NCBI RefSeq assembly: GCF_028291725.1
Contig: NZ_JAQGNT010000045.1
Location: 45,626 to 109,625, forward strand
DNA: 64,000 nt
Direction: 5' to 3'
Origin: Hydrocarboniphaga sp.
GTDB lineage: Bacteria > Pseudomonadota > Gammaproteobacteria > Nevskiales > Nevskiaceae
A program made the position numbers and the translations under genes. Positions 1 through 8,486 of this stretch are shown here, piece after piece (position 1 is the stretch's first letter; each line of letters opens with the position of its first letter). The notes beneath the pieces were generated by a model. It saw only the letters and a list, made by a program, of their open reading frames with translations. It was not told the DNA's origin and did not search any database.

Positions 1-1881
1 TCCTATCTCGGCAACCCGACTTCGTTCGCGAGCGAGAACTTCGTCACCCAGCTCGAACTGATGGCGTCGATGGGCAGCACACGCCAGTACGGCGCCAGTT
101 CGCAGGACACCAATGCGCGCCTGCTCGCCAACTATCTCGCCTACGGCGCGCCGTGGACGACGGGCATTCCCGACCTGCCCAGCTGCGACTACCTGATCGT
201 GATGGGCGGCAACCCGATGGTGTCCAACGGCTCGCTGATGTGGGCGCCGCGCGTCAGCCACGACTTCGACGCGATCGCCAAGCGTGGGCGGGTGCTGGTC
301 GTGGACCCGCGCCGCTCCGAAACTGCCGCGCGCTACGAGCACCTGCCGATACGGCCCAACGGCGATGTGTGGATGCTGCTCGGTATGTTGCGCGTGCTGG
401 TCGACGAAAACCTGATCGAGCCGCAGCTGGTGTCGACCGACGTGGCCGGTTGGGACAGCCTGCGCGAACAGATCCTGCTGCACGACGTCGAGGCCTGCGC
501 CGCGAACTGCGACGTACCCGCCGCGACGATACGCGAAGTCACGCGTGGCTTCGTGAGCGCCAGACGCGCGACGCTCTACAGCCGCATCGGCATCTGCCGC
601 GGGCCCTACGCCACGCTGACCAATTTCCTGATCACAGCGTTCAACGCACTGACCGGAACCTACAGTCTTGAAGGCGGCACGATGTTCGGCCGCGAAGTGT
701 TTCCGGCGCAGAACGCCAAAGTCGGCGGCTATGGCGAGGCGAAGAGCCGCATCGGCGCTGTGCCGACCGTCGCCGGCTTTCTGCCGAGCGCAACGATGCC
801 GGACGACATCCTGATCGATGGCCCAGACAAGGTCCGGGCGCTGCTGATCAGCTGCGGCAATCCGCTGCTCAGCGCGCCGGGCGGCGAGCGCCTCGAAGAG
901 GCCCTGAAAACCCTGGACCTGCTGGTGTCCTTCGATCTCTACGTCAACGAGACCAATCGCCACGCGCACTACATCCTGCCGGGGACGACTCTCCTCGAAC
1001 GCCCCGACGTTCCGCTGATCGGTTTCGCCTTCATGATCCGCCCCTTCCTGCAATACACCGACGCGGTGATCCCGCCGCTGGGCGAGTGCCGTGACGAATT
1101 CGACACCTATCTCGCGATCGTGCGCCGCATGGGCCTGGGCGCGCCGTCGGCCTCGAAGTTCAAGCGCTTCATCGGCAAGCTCGGCATCGTGCCGCGTCCG
1201 CTGACGATGATCGACATCGGCCTGCGGCTGGGCCCGGTCGGCGACCGCTTCGGCCTGCGCCCCCGCGGCTGGTCCCTGAAAAAACTGCGCCAGCACCCGC
1301 ATGGCGTGATGGTCGACCTGCCGCACAGCATGCCGACATGGAGAAAGCGCATCGCGTATCCGGACCGCAAGATCCACGTCTGGCACGAACTGATGCAGGG
1401 CGAGTTCGCTCGCCTGTTCGCGGAGCGCGCGCCGCAGTGGCGATTCAGGCTGCTGAGCGTGCGCGAAATGCGCTCGCTGAACTCCTGGCTACACAACCTC
1501 GACCGGCTCGTGCGCTCGCAAAAACCGGCGCTGACGATCCATCCGCTGGATGCGGCCGATCTCGGCGTCGCCACTGGCGACTTCGTGTTCATCAGCACCG
1601 ACGCCGATTGCCTGAAAGTTCCGGTCCGGCTCTCGGACGAAGTGGTCCGTGGCGCTGTCTGCTATCCGCATGGCTGGGGGCACGCGGGTGGCAGTTGGCA
1701 GGCCGCCAACGGCACTGGCGGCGTCAACATCAACCGGCTGCTGGGACTCGGGCTGCAAGCCATCGAATTTGTATCCGGCACGTCGTTGATCGATGGCCTC
1801 GAAGTATCGCTGGAACGGGTTCCGGCGAGCGAACCCGATTCGACCCAAGCAGTGACGGCACCGGTCGCGGCCACTGCCTAG
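1..1881 (+). CDS. Molybdopterin-dependent oxidoreductase, 5'-truncated by window edge
   Basis: The reading frame is open from base 1, so the N-terminus, including any [4Fe-4S] cysteine segment, lies outside the window. About 626 residues are present. Family features are the stretches MGGNPMVSNG and VVDPRRSETAARYEHLP (pterin-binding region), LLISCGNPLLSAPGG, HAHYILPGTTLLERPDVP, and a C-terminal molydop-binding domain with LNSWLHN and CYPHGWGHAGGSW. These place it in the DMSO-reductase superfamily (formate dehydrogenase/BisC-like catalytic subunits). The substrate cannot be told. It is the first of three such enzymes in 10 kb. The TAG stop lies inside the terminal repeat of the MITE-like element that follows, so the last residues may have been set by that insertion. 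Confidence 0.9.
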   Translation, partial: SYLGNPTSFASENFVTQLELMASMGSTRQYGASSQDTNARLLANYLAYGAPWTTGIPDLPSCDYLIVMGGNPMVSNGSLMWAPRVSHDFDAIAKRGRVLVVDPRRSETAARYEHLPIRPNGDVWMLLGMLRVLVDENLIEPQLVSTDVAGWDSLREQILLHDVEACAANCDVPAATIREVTRGFVSARRATLYSRIGICRGPYATLTNFLITAFNALTGTYSLEGGTMFGREVFPAQNAKVGGYGEAKSRIGAVPTVAGFLPSATMPDDILIDGPDKVRALLISCGNPLLSAPGGERLEEALKTLDLLVSFDLYVNETNRHAHYILPGTTLLERPDVPLIGFAFMIRPFLQYTDAVIPPLGECRDEFDTYLAIVRRMGLGAPSASKFKRFIGKLGIVPRPLTMIDIGLRLGPVGDRFGLRPRGWSLKKLRQHPHGVMVDLPHSMPTWRKRIAYPDRKIHVWHELMQGEFARLFAERAPQWRFRLLSVREMRSLNSWLHNLDRLVRSQKPALTIHPLDAADLGVATGDFVFISTDADCLKVPVRLSDEVVRGAVCYPHGWGHAGGSWQAANGTGGVNINRLLGLGLQAIEFVSGTSLIDGLEVSLERVPASEPDSTQAVTAPVAATA

Positions 1882-2041
1882 TGTCGTGAGTCAGAAGTTC
1901 CGTGATGAATTCGCCAGTGGCTTTTCGAGTCTGGCAAGGCGTGACGACGAGTCATAGTCGCACTATGGCGAGGAGGAGCAACGCAGCCAGGCGCGAAAAG
2001 ACACGGCGAATTCGCATGCGAACTTCTGACTCACCACACTA
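1879..2041. repeat. 163-bp MITE-like hairpin element flanked by TA
   Basis: Terminal arms at 1879-1900 and 2020-2041 are 22-bp inverted repeats with one mismatch (TAGTGTcGTGAGTCAGAAG in the left arm). Inner segments also pair: GAATTCGCC, CTTTTCG and CTGGC recur inverted. The exact centre is CATAGT-CGC-ACTATG at 1953-1967, so the whole element can fold into one long hairpin. Both outer ends are TA, which fits a TA target-site duplication of the IS630/Tc1-mariner type. No open reading frame of significance is inside. It is probably a non-autonomous element. Confidence 0.75.
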
Positions 2042-2077
2042 GCAACGGACACCAACAGCAACAATCGGAGGTAGCAC

Positions 2078-2854
2078 ATGGCGGCAATGGGTAGCGAGCA
2101 GGTCATCGGCGTGCGGCACTGGAACGACTCGTTGTTCTCGTTTACGACCACGCGCGATCCCGCGCTGCGCTTCGAGAATGGCCACTTCGTGATGATGGGG
2201 CTGGAGGTCGATGGCCGACCGCTGCTGCGCGCCTACAGCATCGCCAGCGCGAACTACGAAGAGAATCTCGAGTTCTTCAGCATCAAGGTCGAGAACGGGC
2301 CGCTGACCTCACGCCTGCAGCACATCAGGCCGGGCGACCGCATCCTGGTGAGCCGCAAGCCTACCGGCACATTGTTGCTGCACGATCTGCGGCCGGGCCG
2401 GAATCTCTACATGCTCGCCACGGGCACCGGGCTCGCGCCCTTCCTGTCGCTAGTCAAGGACCCCGAAACCTACGAGCGTTTCGAGAAAGTGGTCCTGGTA
2501 CACGGCGTGCGCCGGGTCGAGGACTTCGCGTACTACGATTATCTTTCGCAGGATCTGCAGCGCCACGATCTGCTCGGAGATTCAGTGCGCGAAAAACTCG
2601 TCTATTACCCGACCGCGACGCGTGAGCCATTCCGCAACAACGGTCGCCTGACCGACCTGCTTGCCGATGGAAGGCTCAGCCGCGACATCGGCCTGCCGCC
2701 ATTGAGTCCAGAGAGCGATCGCTTCATGCTGTGCGGATCGCCGGGCATGCTCAAGGATACCGCCGCGCTGCTGGATTCCAGAGGTTTCACGATATCGCCG
2801 CACATCGGCACACCCGGCGATTACGTGATCGAACGGGCGTTCGTCGAAAAGTGA
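2078..2854 (+). CDS. fpr: Ferredoxin--NADP(+) reductase
   Basis: 258 residues, the usual length for bacterial plant-type FPR. Visible motifs are RAYSIAS at residues 51-57 (FAD isoalloxazine-binding RxYS), ATGTGLAPF at 114-122 (NADP ribose/pyrophosphate loop), LCGSPGM near the C-terminus, and the characteristic C-terminal end RAFVEK. It transfers electrons between NADPH and ferredoxin or flavodoxin in the cytosol. The start is chosen by a GGAGG ribosome site 7 bases upstream. It lies 11 bases before moaA, so the two are probably co-transcribed. It may supply electrons to the neighbouring Mo enzymes, P450s or Rieske oxygenases (inference). Confidence 0.93.
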   Translation: MAAMGSEQVIGVRHWNDSLFSFTTTRDPALRFENGHFVMMGLEVDGRPLLRAYSIASANYEENLEFFSIKVENGPLTSRLQHIRPGDRILVSRKPTGTLLLHDLRPGRNLYMLATGTGLAPFLSLVKDPETYERFEKVVLVHGVRRVEDFAYYDYLSQDLQRHDLLGDSVREKLVYYPTATREPFRNNGRLTDLLADGRLSRDIGLPPLSPESDRFMLCGSPGMLKDTAALLDSRGFTISPHIGTPGDYVIERAFVEK

Positions 2855-2865
2855 GGAGCTGACAT

Positions 2866-3867
2866 ATGGCCGATGGCCGCAGTCCGGCACCGGGATGGCT
2901 GGTCGATCAACATGGCCGGCGCAAGCGCAAGCTGCGCCTGTCGCTGACCGACCGCTGCAATCTGCGCTGCGCCTACTGCATGCCGCAGAACCCCGTATGG
3001 CTGCCGCGAAAGGACGTGCTCGATATCGACGAACTGCTGGCGGTGGCGCGGCTGTTCGTCACCGAGCTCGGCATCACCCATATCCGCCTCACTGGCGGTG
3101 AGCCCACGCTGCGGGGCGGGCTCGATCAGCTGGTCCTCGGCCTGCAGCCTCTGCGCGCATTGGGTTTGCAGCGCCTTTCGATGACCACCAACGGCACCCG
3201 GCTGAGGCCGCTTGCGCGGCTGTTAAGGGAATCCGGGCTCGACGATCTGAATATCAGCATCGACGCGCGCGATCCGGCGCTGTTCCGCAAACTCACGCGC
3301 GGCTCGATTGAGCCGGTTCTGGACGGCATTGCTGCGGCCAAAGAAGCCGGCCTGCCATTCAAGCTCAATGCCGTCGTGATCCGCGACTACAACGACGGCG
3401 AAATCGCAGCGCTTGCCGACTGGGCGTTCGCGCAGCAGCTGACGCTGCGCTTCATCGAATTCATGCCGCTCGACAATCAGCAGCAATGGAGCCGCGAGCG
3501 CGTGGTGACCGAACCCGAGATCCTGGCGCGGCTGTCGCATTACGCGCTCGAGAAGATTCCGCGCAGCGGCGCCGATCCGGCCACCGAGTACCTGCTCGAC
3601 GGCCGTCATCGGCTCGGCATCATCACCACGGTTTCCAATCCGTTCTGCGGCAGCTGCGATCGGGTGCGGCTAACTGCCACCGGCGAAATCTTTCCGTGCC
3701 TGTTCTCGCAGAAGGGCGTCAGCCTGCGCGATGCGCTGCGCCGCGGCGACAACGATGCCCGGCTGGCCGCGCTGATCCGCGACGCGGTGTGGCACAAGGA
3801 CCGCGGTTTCGCGGCGCCCGGCGGCTACGTCGAACGGCTGGTTTCGATGCACCACCTGGGCGGATGA
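2866..3867 (+). CDS. moaA: GTP 3',8-cyclase MoaA (molybdenum cofactor synthesis)
   Basis: 333 residues. A radical-SAM CxxxCxxC motif is present as CNLRCAYC (Cys31, 35, 38) and TGGEP lies at 76-80. The second [4Fe-4S] site is visible as CGSCDRVRL followed by FPCLF, and the protein ends in Gly-Gly, as MoaA needs. It converts GTP to the cyclic intermediate used by MoaC in the first step of molybdopterin synthesis. It sits between fpr and moaD and its stop is followed closely by moaD. Its placement among three Mo-enzyme genes suggests cofactor supply dedicated to this block. No moaC, moeA or mobA is in the window. Confidence 0.97.
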   Translation: MADGRSPAPGWLVDQHGRRKRKLRLSLTDRCNLRCAYCMPQNPVWLPRKDVLDIDELLAVARLFVTELGITHIRLTGGEPTLRGGLDQLVLGLQPLRALGLQRLSMTTNGTRLRPLARLLRESGLDDLNISIDARDPALFRKLTRGSIEPVLDGIAAAKEAGLPFKLNAVVIRDYNDGEIAALADWAFAQQLTLRFIEFMPLDNQQQWSRERVVTEPEILARLSHYALEKIPRSGADPATEYLLDGRHRLGIITTVSNPFCGSCDRVRLTATGEIFPCLFSQKGVSLRDALRRGDNDARLAALIRDAVWHKDRGFAAPGGYVERLVSMHHLGG

Positions 3868-3905
3868 ACAGTCCGGGCCAGCCGTGCATGGATGGAGATG
3901 CGCCG

Positions 3906-4148
3906 ATGCGAATCGAAGCGCAGTTCTGGGGTGTGACCGCACGGCTTGCCGGCTGCGACAAACGGCATCTCCGACTGCGCGCTCAGGCCAGCGTCGCCGA
4001 CGCGATTGCCGCTCTGACCGCCGACCCCGCACTCGGCGCCGACCTTCCACGCTGCGACTATGCCATCGGTGCCGACATCGTCGCGCCGAACCATCCTCTG
4101 CACGACGGCGACGCGCTGTCGGTGCTGCCGCCCGTCTCCGGCGGCTGA
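3906..4148 (+). CDS. moaD: Molybdopterin synthase small subunit MoaD
   Basis: 80 residues with a beta-grasp, ubiquitin-like pattern: the N-terminal strand MRIEAQFWG, then LHDGDALSVLPPVSGG ending in the obligatory Gly-Gly that is adenylated and thiocarboxylated. The ATG at 3906 has GGAG 8 bases upstream. An upstream ATG at 3864 overlaps the moaA stop but would add 14 residues with no family character. MoaD is the sulfur carrier that partners MoaE, and the adjacent moaE is visibly damaged. Confidence 0.9.
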   Translation: MRIEAQFWGVTARLAGCDKRHLRLRAQASVADAIAALTADPALGADLPRCDYAIGADIVAPNHPLHDGDALSVLPPVSGG

Positions 4149-4162
4149 TCGGGAGCCTTCAC

Positions 4163-4483
4163 ATGAAATCCGAATCGTTACGCCAGTCCTGCATCCAGAC
4201 CGGTCCGCTGCAGCTGGAACCGCTGCTGACCGAGACCGATAGTCCGGAGTGCGGCGCGCTCGCGATCTTCGCCGGTGCGGTGCGCAATCATCACGAAGGC
4301 CGGGCCGTCGCCAAACTGATTTATACCGCGCATGCGGCGCTGTGCGACAAGATCGTCGCCGGCATCGAGCAGGAAACGCGCGAGCGGTTCGCTGTGCAGG
4401 CATGCCGTGTGGTGCATCGCATCGGCGAATCGGTGGACGACCATGACCATGTTCCGAAGCTCGCCGAGGCCTATGCAACGTAG
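4163..4483 (+). pseudogene. moaE: Truncated molybdopterin synthase large subunit (moaE-like)
   Basis: 106 codons. The first about 90 resemble MoaE: FAGAVRNHHEG (containing the Arg of the VRNHN motif) and CRVVHRIGE. After that point the sequence departs from the family and stops at a TAG. The missing part normally carries the two catalytic lysines (Lys119 and Lys126 in E. coli MoaE). Reading through the TAG gives 42 more in-frame codons (4484-4609) without MoaE character. I read this as a 3'-deleted or recombined gene. A complete moaE elsewhere in the genome would then be needed for cofactor synthesis. It starts 14 bases after moaD. Confidence 0.6.
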
Positions 4484-4627
4484 CAGCTGCGGTGGAAAGT
4501 GGCTCAGAAGCCGGGCATGCCGGTGTTCGCCGCCCGGCGCGACGACGCCCTACTGCTCGAGCTACCTTGCACCCGCTTGGAGTTCAGACTGCTTGCCGCG
4601 GAATCGGATTGAAGTACGGAGAAAGGA

Positions 4628-6832
4628 ATGATCAGGACCGTCTTTACCCACTGCCACTATTGCGTCTGCCTCTGTGGCGTCAAGGTCACCGTCGACAACG
4701 ACGAAGTGACGTCGATCGAGCCCGACCGCGACAATCCGTATACCTGGAGCGACTTCTGCCGCAAAGGCAAGACCGCGGCCGAAACCCGCAAGCATCCACA
4801 GCGGCTGATGTCACCGATGAAGCGTGTCGGCGAGCGCTACGTGGCCGCGACCTACGAGGAGGCCATCGCCGACATCGCGTCGCGGCTCAAACGCATCATC
4901 GCCGAGCACGGCGCTGATGCGGTCGGCACCTATCACGGCAATCCGCTGGGCTTCAGTTTCGCCGGCTCGATCTTCTTCGCCGGCTTGCTCGATGCCCTCG
5001 GCACGGGCAACCGCTACTGGGTCGGCTCGGTCGACCAGAACAACACCCACGTCGTGCAGCAGGCCATGTACGGCTCCGAGCTGATCGCGATGCCGCCCGA
5101 CATCGACGAGTGCAAGTGCTTTCTGCTGGTGGGCATGGACCCCGCGCAGAGCAAATTCGGCTGGACCGAGGTCGTGCCCAACGGCTGGACGCGCGTACTG
5201 AATGCACAGGCCGGCGGAGCAGATGTGATCGTGGTCGATCCGCGGCGTTCGAACAGCGCCGAGCGTGCGAACACTCACCTCGCCGTACTGCCGGGCCAGG
5301 ACTGGGCGTTGCTGCTCGGCCTGCTGCATGTGACCTTCGAAGAAAGGCTCGAGCGGCCGGCAACGGCGGTACCGCTGAGCGGCGTCGGGACGCTGCGCTC
5401 CTTGGCGCTGGAAGCCGATCTCGAAGACCTGTCGGCCCGCTGCGGCATACCGGTGCCGGTCATCCGCGACGTCGCCCGCCGCTTCGCCAAAGCGCCACGA
5501 GCAATGTGCGTGATGCATACCGGCGTCGCCCACAACCTCACCGGCACTATCGCCGAGTGGCTCGGCAATGCGCTCAACGCCGTGACCGACCGCCTCGACA
5601 CGCCCGGCGGCCGGCGCTTCGAAAGTGGCTACATGGATTTGGTCAAGATCTTCGCCGGCTTCGCGCCGCCGACCACGCATCGCACCCGGCTGCGGAACCT
5701 TCCGGCAATTGCCGGCTTTCACGCGCTGGCCGAACTAGCCGACGAGATCATCACACCGGGCAAGGGACAGATTCGCGCGATGATCGTGGCGGCCGGCAAT
5801 CCGGTGGTCTCCGGCCCGGACAGCGCCGCACTCGACCAGGCTTTTGCCGGTCTCGACCTGTTGGTAGCGGTCGATACCGTGCAGCGCGAAAGCCACCGCC
5901 ACGCGCACTGGCTGATCCCGGGCACGCACTGGCTCGAACGTGAAGGCCTGCACGCACTGTTCGCCGGCATCATGGACAAGCCTTTCGCGCAATACGCCAA
6001 CCAGGCGCTGCCGCCGCCGGCCGGCATTCGCGAGGAGTGGTCGTTCTTCACCGACCTTGCGCTGGCGATGGACAGGCCGATGTTCGGCAAGCGCGGCGTC
6101 AATGGCTTCATCCGTGCCACGCGCTGGCTGGCACACGTGACCGGCCGGCCTCAGCTGGCGATGAATCCGCGCTGGGTCGAATGGCTGCTGGTCGCCAGCG
6201 GCCGGCAGCTCAAGTACGGCGACATCCGCAAACATCCCCACGGCTGGCTCTACCGCGAGAAACGCTATGGCGATCTCGCCGCCGCCATCCGCACGCCGGA
6301 CAAGACCGTGCACTGCGCACCGCCGGCGTTCGTCGACGAATGCCGGCGCCATCTCGCCGAGCCACGCAGCCTCGCCAACCCGGAGTTTCCACTGATGATG
6401 ATCAATCGCCGCACGCGCGAATCGATGAACTCCTGGCTCAACGAGACTCCGGGATTGTTCGAGCAGCTGCGCAGCAACAGCGTCGAGATCCACCCTCAGG
6501 ATGCCGCGACGCTGCAGTTGGAAGATGGCGCCTGGACGCGCGTGATCTCCGCCACCGGCGCAATCGAGCTGCCGGTCACAATCAGCCCGGGCGCGCGGCC
6601 CGGCGTGATCACGATTGCGCACGGCTGGGGTTCGCGTATCTTCGATCCCGGCGAAACACTCAAGGCACAGAGCTTTGGCGCCAACCGCAACAAGCTGGTC
6701 GCCAGAACGCTACTCGACCCGCTGTCCCAGACGCCGGCCTTCAACACCACCCGCGTGCGTCTGGAACCGCTGCATGCCTCGGCGCAAGTCACGATGCATG
6801 CCTCGACATCCGAAGAGGCAGCGGTCTCATGA
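4628..6832 (+). CDS. Molybdopterin-dependent oxidoreductase with N-terminal [4Fe-4S]
   Basis: 734 residues. The N-terminus carries CHYCVCLC (Cys9, 12, 16) and a fourth cysteine at 44 (DFCRKG), the [4Fe-4S] motif of formate dehydrogenase-like catalytic subunits. Pterin-binding stretches follow: LLVGMDPAQSKFGW, VVDPRRSNSAER, VAAGNPVVSGP and HAHWLIPGTHWLERE. The C-terminal molydop-binding domain has ESMNSWLNE and IAHGWGSRIF. No Tat signal is visible, so it is probably cytosolic. GGAGAAAGGA precedes the ATG. Its stop overlaps the start of the ferredoxin gene (ATGA), implying translational coupling and that this ferredoxin is its redox partner. The substrate is unknown. Confidence 0.9.
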   Translation: MIRTVFTHCHYCVCLCGVKVTVDNDEVTSIEPDRDNPYTWSDFCRKGKTAAETRKHPQRLMSPMKRVGERYVAATYEEAIADIASRLKRIIAEHGADAVGTYHGNPLGFSFAGSIFFAGLLDALGTGNRYWVGSVDQNNTHVVQQAMYGSELIAMPPDIDECKCFLLVGMDPAQSKFGWTEVVPNGWTRVLNAQAGGADVIVVDPRRSNSAERANTHLAVLPGQDWALLLGLLHVTFEERLERPATAVPLSGVGTLRSLALEADLEDLSARCGIPVPVIRDVARRFAKAPRAMCVMHTGVAHNLTGTIAEWLGNALNAVTDRLDTPGGRRFESGYMDLVKIFAGFAPPTTHRTRLRNLPAIAGFHALAELADEIITPGKGQIRAMIVAAGNPVVSGPDSAALDQAFAGLDLLVAVDTVQRESHRHAHWLIPGTHWLEREGLHALFAGIMDKPFAQYANQALPPPAGIREEWSFFTDLALAMDRPMFGKRGVNGFIRATRWLAHVTGRPQLAMNPRWVEWLLVASGRQLKYGDIRKHPHGWLYREKRYGDLAAAIRTPDKTVHCAPPAFVDECRRHLAEPRSLANPEFPLMMINRRTRESMNSWLNETPGLFEQLRSNSVEIHPQDAATLQLEDGAWTRVISATGAIELPVTISPGARPGVITIAHGWGSRIFDPGETLKAQSFGANRNKLVARTLLDPLSQTPAFNTTRVRLEPLHASAQVTMHASTSEEAAVS

Positions 6833-7095
6833 GCTACGTGATCACCGGCACCTGCGTCAACGACGGCGCCTGCGTCGACGTCTGCCCGGTCGACTGTATC
6901 CACCCGACGCCGGCCGAGCCCGGCTTCCTCGGTGCCGACATGCTCTACATCGACCCCGACGTGTGCGTGAGCTGCAACGCCTGCGCGGAGGCCTGTCCGG
7001 TGGGCGCGGTGATGGACGAGAAATCGCTGCCGCCCGAGCTGCTGCGCTATCGCGATATCAACGCCGAGTTCTCGCGACTGAGGAAAGACTCTTGA
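6829..7095 (+). CDS. Ferredoxin with two Fe-S cluster motifs (FprB N-domain type)
   Basis: 88 residues. Cysteines are at 9, 15, 19, 23 (CVNDGACVDVCPVDC) and 46, 49, 52, 56 (CVSCNACAEACPVG), giving two Fe-S clusters. Sequence and length match the N-terminal ferredoxin domain that is fused to the flavoprotein in mycobacterial FprB, including CIHPTPAEPGF. Here it is a separate gene. It overlaps the Mo oxidoreductase upstream by four bases and the reductase downstream by four bases. It is the likely electron shuttle between the two. Confidence 0.92.
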   Translation: MSYVITGTCVNDGACVDVCPVDCIHPTPAEPGFLGADMLYIDPDVCVSCNACAEACPVGAVMDEKSLPPELLRYRDINAEFSRLRKDS

Positions 7096-8456
7096 GTGCG
7101 CCGCTGCGCGTCGCCATCGTCGGCTCCGGGCCTGCCGGCTTCTATGCCGCCAACGATCTGCTCAAGCGCGATCCGGCGTCACGCGTGGAGCTGTTCGATC
7201 GCCTGCCGACGCCGGGTGGCCTGGTGCGATCCGGCGTCTCGCCCGATCACGCCGCCAGGCGCGAAGTCATCGCGACCTACGAGCGCCTGGCCATGGCAAG
7301 CCATCGTTTCCGCTTCCACGGCAACATCGAGATCGGCCGGCAACTGACGCACGAGGACCTGCTGCGCTGCCATCACGCGGTGATTTACGCCTGCGGTTCG
7401 GCCGGCGACCGGCGCCTGGGCATTCCCGGCGAAGACCTGCCGGGCAGTCACGCCGCCACGAGCTTTGTCAGCTGGTACAACGGGCATCCCGATTTCGCCG
7501 CCCAATCGTTCGATCTCAGCTGTGAGCGCGCCATCGTGATCGGCAACGGCAACGTGGCGCTCGACGTCGCGCGCATGCTGCTGCTGGGCCACGACCGGCT
7601 GCACCCGACCGACGTCGCCGATCACGCGCTGCGCGCGTTCGCGGAGAGCCGCATCCGTGAAGTCGTCGTGCTCGGCCGCCGCGGCGCGGCACAATGTGCC
7701 TTCACGACGCCGGAACTGCTGGAACTCGGCCATCACGACCTCGATGTCCGTGTGGAGCACGCGGCATCGGCTGGGGCGAAGCCCGCGGGCCGCGACGCTC
7801 GCGCCTACGCGGTGCAGCTCAAGCTGCGGCTGCTCGACGAGTATGCCGCGCGTGCCGCATTACCCGACGCCCGGCGACTGGTGTTGCGCTTTTTGAACTC
7901 GCCGCTTGCCATTGTGGGACGCGATCGCGTCGAGACCTTGCGCGTCGTGCGCAACCGTCTGGTCTCCGGCGGGCGCGGCGATCTGGTCGCCGAGTCCACC
8001 GGCGAGATTTCCGAGATCACCGCCGGACTGGTGCTGCGCGCGGTCGGTTATCGCGGGCTACCCGTCGTGGGCCTGCCTTTCGATGCGGCCCGGGGCATCG
8101 TTCCCAACGTGGGCGGCCGAATCGTCGGCGAAAACCGGCGGCCGATGCGCGGCGCCTACGTCGCTGGCTGGCTCAAGCGCGGCCCCAGCGGCGTGATCGG
8201 CACCAACAAGGGCTGTTCGCAGGAGACCGTCGCGTGCCTGCTGCAGGACTTCGCCGGCGACCGACTTCCGATCCCCGACATCGACGATCAGGGCACGCAG
8301 CGCTTGTTGACCGAGCGCTGCCCGGATCGGGTCGACTATCTCGGCTGGAAGAAGATCGACCGCCACGAACGCCTTGGCGGCATGGATCAGCAGCGCCTGC
8401 GGGTGAAGCTGGTCGATCTGCAACGCATGACAGCCGTGGCATCAGGCAGGTTCTGA
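7092..8456 (+). CDS. Adrenodoxin-reductase-type ferredoxin-NADP reductase (FprA/FprB-like)
   Basis: 454 residues from a TTG start that overlaps the preceding stop (TTGA), with GAGGAAAG just upstream. Motifs are VGSGPAGFYAA near residue 10 (FAD), PTPGGLVRSGVSPDH (family signature), VIGNGNVALDVARMLL (NADP-binding), and KRGPSGVIGTNKGCSQET near the C-terminus. It passes electrons between NADPH and the ferredoxin encoded just before it. The two adjacent proteins reproduce FprB as separate polypeptides. It lies between two Mo oxidoreductase genes on one transcript, which suggests it serves one or both. Confidence 0.93.
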   Translation: MSAPLRVAIVGSGPAGFYAANDLLKRDPASRVELFDRLPTPGGLVRSGVSPDHAARREVIATYERLAMASHRFRFHGNIEIGRQLTHEDLLRCHHAVIYACGSAGDRRLGIPGEDLPGSHAATSFVSWYNGHPDFAAQSFDLSCERAIVIGNGNVALDVARMLLLGHDRLHPTDVADHALRAFAESRIREVVVLGRRGAAQCAFTTPELLELGHHDLDVRVEHAASAGAKPAGRDARAYAVQLKLRLLDEYAARAALPDARRLVLRFLNSPLAIVGRDRVETLRVVRNRLVSGGRGDLVAESTGEISEITAGLVLRAVGYRGLPVVGLPFDAARGIVPNVGGRIVGENRRPMRGAYVAGWLKRGPSGVIGTNKGCSQETVACLLQDFAGDRLPIPDIDDQGTQRLLTERCPDRVDYLGWKKIDRHERLGGMDQQRLRVKLVDLQRMTAVASGRF

Positions 8457-8486
8457 GCTGGACCGCAAAAATACTGGAGCAAGTCG

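Noticed and set aside
4484..4612. Continuation of moaE after its TAG as an extra gene or a stop-codon read-through
   Set aside because: The 42 read-through codons show no MoaE similarity and no start with a ribosome site; more likely leftover sequence after a deletion.
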